A DNA stretch of 64,000 nucleotides from Marinobacter aromaticivorans (lineage in GTDB: Bacteria > Pseudomonadota > Gammaproteobacteria > Pseudomonadales > Oleiphilaceae), in contig NZ_NIHD01000006.1 in assembly GCF_002806975.1 (NCBI RefSeq), positions 124,001 to 188,000 on the forward strand, in the 5' to 3' direction. The notes below the pieces were generated by a model. The model did not search any database, was not told the DNA's origin, and saw only the letters and a program-made list of their open reading frames with translations. Position numbers and translations under genes: made by a program. Positions 61,429-64,000 of the stretch are shown here, one piece after another. Numbering within the stretch: the first letter of the stretch is position 1; each line of letters starts with the position of its first letter.

Positions 61429-62859
61429 ATGACCGTTATTCTGGTGTTACACACAACCCTGGTTCTTGTCTTTACCATCCGGATCCTGCTCCGCGACGAC
61501 CTTTCGCCTCCAGGGCGCCTGGCCTGGTTTGTTGTTCTCAATCTTTTGCCTTACTTCGGCAGCGCCATTTATTTTCTGTTCGGTGAAACAGATATCGGCA
61601 ACCGTGCAAGCAGGCGGCACAAAGAAGTATTCGAGGAAATACGGGCAAAAGCCTCCTGGTTTATGGGGGATGCAGCCAACATTGAAAAGCTGATCGAACC
61701 GGTTTACCAGCCTGCCTTTCGTTACGCGGCCTCGATTAATGGCTTCTATCCGTCGAGCGGTAATTCGTCAGAATTGATGGGTGACGGCGAAGAAACCATC
61801 ACCAGGATGGTTTCGGATATTGATGCCGCCAAAGATCATGTGCACGTACTTTATTACATCTGGCTGGATGACAACACCGGCCATACACTCGCAGAAGCGC
61901 TGATCCGCGCAGCCAAACGAGGGGTTACCTGCCGGGCCATGGCGGATGGTCTGGGGTCGCGCGCGATGATTAATTCTGCCCTTTGGCAACGTATGAAGGA
62001 GGCTGGCGTACATCTCGCTGTTGCGTTATCACTCAAGCACCCCATACGAACCATGCTGACCAGCCGGCTCGATCTGCGGAACCATCGGAAGATTACCGTG
62101 ATTGATTCCCGTATCACTTATTGTGGCAGCCGGAATTCAGCGGATCCGGAGTTCCGGATTAAAGCCAAGTACGCTCCCTGGGTGGATATCATGCTCCGGT
62201 TTACCGGGCCAGTGGTGGTTCAGAACCAGTTGCTGTTTGCCAGTGACTGGATGCAGGCTACCAATGAATCACTGGATGGCATTCCGCTATCCTCGGGAAG
62301 GGGCCAAGGCGGCTTTCCGGCACAGGCCATGGGGGTTGGCCCCACAGAGCGCCATGGAGCCACTCCGCACCTTTTTGCCAACCTGTTTGCCTGCGCCCAA
62401 AGCGAACTGACGCTATCTACACCCTATTTTGTTCCCGATGCCACAGTTCTGGATGCCCTGTGCGCGGCAGCTTACCGGGGGGTCAGGGTTGAGCTTGTCT
62501 TCCCGAAAGTAAATGACAGCTGGGTTGTAGCAGCGGCCAGTCGCAGCTATTACCACCGGCTGCTTGATGCAGGTTGTATCATATACGAGTTCAAGGGTGG
62601 TCTCCTCCATGCCAAAACCCTGACCATCGATGGCAAGATCAGCCTGATCGGCTCATCGAATCTGGATTTGCGCAGTTTTGACCTGAACTACGAGAACAAC
62701 ATTCTCCTGCAGGATGAGGCTACAACACTGGCTATCGCGGAACGCCAGCGGAGTTATATCAGCCGCTCTGAAGTGGTTGCATTGCAGGAGGTGCTTGCCT
62801 GGCATTACCACGAAAGAATCTGGCACAACGTTATTGCAACCATCGGCCCGATTTTGTAG
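61429..62859 (+). CDS. cls: Cardiolipin synthase
   Basis: The 476-residue phospholipase-D-type enzyme joins two phosphatidylglycerols into cardiolipin. Two N-terminal membrane segments (VILVLHTTLVLVFTIRILL and LAWFVVLNLLPYFGSAIYFLF) are followed by the two HKD motifs, HRKITVIDSRITYCGSRN (about 223) and HAKTLTIDGKISLIGSSNLD (about 398). The length matches ClsA-type enzymes of bacteria. The start follows GGGAG by a few bases. Confidence 0.94.
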   Translation: MTVILVLHTTLVLVFTIRILLRDDLSPPGRLAWFVVLNLLPYFGSAIYFLFGETDIGNRASRRHKEVFEEIRAKASWFMGDAANIEKLIEPVYQPAFRYAASINGFYPSSGNSSELMGDGEETITRMVSDIDAAKDHVHVLYYIWLDDNTGHTLAEALIRAAKRGVTCRAMADGLGSRAMINSALWQRMKEAGVHLAVALSLKHPIRTMLTSRLDLRNHRKITVIDSRITYCGSRNSADPEFRIKAKYAPWVDIMLRFTGPVVVQNQLLFASDWMQATNESLDGIPLSSGRGQGGFPAQAMGVGPTERHGATPHLFANLFACAQSELTLSTPYFVPDATVLDALCAAAYRGVRVELVFPKVNDSWVVAAASRSYYHRLLDAGCIIYEFKGGLLHAKTLTIDGKISLIGSSNLDLRSFDLNYENNILLQDEATTLAIAERQRSYISRSEVVALQEVLAWHYHERIWHNVIATIGPIL

Positions 62860-62893
62860 CGCAATGGCGTCGGCGACACACTGGAAACACAAA

Positions 62894-64000
62894 ATGCGAA
62901 CAGGGTTAATCGGGCCATGCGTGCTTCTGGGTTTATGCGTGATGGCAGGTGATGGGTATGCCGGCCTTCCGGATATCCGAACCGCCATTGGTGATGTACC
63001 CGAGGGCACCGTGGGCCTTGGGGCAGCGTTGCGCAGGGGAACCAACCCTTACAGGGGAGTGGACAATATTTCAGGCCTGTTAAACGATAACAAGGCAGAT
63101 CTCATACCGCTCTACCTTTATGAAGGCAAGTGGCTGTTCGCGCACGGCACTTCGGCGGGCGTCCATCTTGTAAAATATGACTGGTTAAAGCTGGATCTAT
63201 TGGCGAGATACCGTTTCAATCGCCTGGAATCGGACGCCAAGCCCTATTTTAATGGCTTGCAAGACCGGGAACAGACGGTTGATATGGGCTTTTCTGGCAC
63301 GGTGTACGGCGGTTGGGGCTCACTTTCCACCACCTGGGCCAACGACATTCTGGGAATTCACAATGGTTTTGAGTGGGATTTTACCTATTCATACGCCTGG
63401 AAGCCCGGGCGCTGGTCGTTTTCACCGTTTATCAGCTACGTGTATCAGGACAGCGACCTGACAGACTATTATTACAGCGTCGATGCCAGCGAGGTGCTGG
63501 CGGACAGGCCTTCCTATGAGCCAGGCTCTGCCGTTTTCTGGCGCGCCGGTATTAACACCTCCTATCAGGCAACCGCCCACCTGCTGCTGTTTTCCAACAT
63601 AGCTTCCCAACATGTAGATAGCGAAATCTTTAATAGCCCGCTGGTGGATGAGTCACAACTGACTTCCGCTACCTTCGGTTTTGCCTATTTATTTGGTAAC
63701 GCCCGTGATGATTTAACCAGAGGCCCAGGACCGAATAGTCCAGGCCAGTGGTCATGGCGACTGAACTCAGGATATCAGGCAGAGGGCCCTTTCACCCGAA
63801 CGCTTACAGGCAGGCTGAAACGCAGTGAAGATGTGCACGCATACATGGGCGGTCTGACCCTGGGGAAGCTGATTTCTGATGGCAGATACATTGACTATTG
63901 GGGGCGGATTTCCCTGAACCGGCGCTTCGAGAACGGCAATCAAAGTGATTTCGGCGAATACAACGCCTATGTGATGGCGATGACGGCGGCTCACTCGCCC
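62894..64000 (+). CDS. MipA/OmpV-type outer-membrane protein with C-terminal extension, 3' end missing
   Basis: The open frame of 369 codons runs off the window. The N-terminus is a signal peptide (cut after GYA near residue 23). The first 270 residues match the MipA/OmpV barrel: VGLGAALRRGTNPYRGVDN, LIPLYLYEGKWLFAHGTSAGVHL, and the DYYYSV repeat, ending in FGFAYLFG, where the family usually stops. Here at least 100 more residues follow, with more barrel-like strands (WSWRLNSGYQAEG, GRISLNRRF). The longer start at 62864 is less likely, since it hides the signal peptide. The family is linked to outer-membrane scaffolding or porin-like roles; the extension is unassigned. Confidence 0.8.
   Translation, partial: MRTGLIGPCVLLGLCVMAGDGYAGLPDIRTAIGDVPEGTVGLGAALRRGTNPYRGVDNISGLLNDNKADLIPLYLYEGKWLFAHGTSAGVHLVKYDWLKLDLLARYRFNRLESDAKPYFNGLQDREQTVDMGFSGTVYGGWGSLSTTWANDILGIHNGFEWDFTYSYAWKPGRWSFSPFISYVYQDSDLTDYYYSVDASEVLADRPSYEPGSAVFWRAGINTSYQATAHLLLFSNIASQHVDSEIFNSPLVDESQLTSATFGFAYLFGNARDDLTRGPGPNSPGQWSWRLNSGYQAEGPFTRTLTGRLKRSEDVHAYMGGLTLGKLISDGRYIDYWGRISLNRRFENGNQSDFGEYNAYVMAMTAAHSP

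Noticed and set aside
1..64000. CRISPR arrays, prophage, transposases, integrons, toxin-antitoxin pairs
   Set aside because: No regularly spaced direct repeats, no transposase or integrase motifs and no typical small two-gene toxin modules were seen on reading both strands.

Overview
The window reads as chromosomal core of a marine gammaproteobacterium, most likely Marinobacter or a close relative. Nothing in it looks like a prophage, IS element, integron or CRISPR array. The genus call is an inference from protein flavour and gene order. As I remember the Pseudomonas aeruginosa PAO1 map, positions 1-18000 are collinear with the PA1811-PA1847 segment (solute-binding protein, mltD, gloB, methyltransferase, rnhA, dnaQ, fimL, SCP2 protein, sohB, yhdH, DUF934, cysI, metH, nfuA). 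The tusDCBE/Bax-inhibitor/tRNA-Ser block also has a Pseudomonas counterpart.

Layout. 1-7.8 kb: cell-wall and DNA maintenance genes, ending in the pilus/cAMP regulator fimL. 7.8-18 kb: SCP2 protein, inner-membrane protease sohB, a YhdH-type reductase, a 29-bp perfect inverted repeat, sulfite reductase with its DUF934 partner, two very small membrane proteins that meet in a shared palindrome, cobalamin-dependent methionine synthase, and nfuA. 18-25.4 kb: DUF445 membrane protein, tusDCBE sulfur relay, YccA-like protein, tRNA-Ser(UGA), ferrochelatase, a DUF442 phosphatase/sulfurtransferase-like protein, and a phasin convergent with a PhaD-like regulator. 26-36.4 kb: exonuclease III, then an eight-gene, largely overlapping lipid-modification operon (desaturase, NTF2-like, SDR, FAD oxidoreductase, DUF1365, CFA-type methyltransferase, DUF2878, unknown exported protein) with a divergent renalase-like oxidoreductase and an HD hydrolase. 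36.5-46.2 kb: HsbR/HsbA-like partner switch, gpsA, sixA, DUF1285, SlyD-type isomerase, and the divergent electron-transfer-flavoprotein genes etfD and etfBA around a perfect 20-bp palindrome, then rlmA. 46.2-64 kb: two small anchored proteins, a saccharopine-dehydrogenase-like reductase, cydABDC, a methyltransferase, the thiosulfate dehydrogenase pair tsdB-tsdA, tRNA-Leu(UAA), an enoyl-CoA hydratase-like protein without the usual catalytic glutamates, a YadGH-type ABC exporter with a DUF192 lipoprotein, cardiolipin synthase, and the start of an extended MipA/OmpV-type outer-membrane protein.

How the genes fit together. Three themes recur: sulfur (cysI/DUF934, metH, tusBCDE, tsdBA), respiratory electron flow (etfBA/etfD to quinone, cydABDC oxidase, tsdBA cytochromes), and membrane lipid or storage-polymer handling (CFA/DUF1365 operon, cls, phasin/PhaD, DUF445). 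The most interesting unit is the lipid-modification operon at 26.9-33.8 kb. It resembles operons tied to oxidative-stress or light-stress fatty-acid modification, but no sigma factor or anti-sigma gene is next to it here. All calls were made by reading translations and nucleotide motifs; no database search was run.
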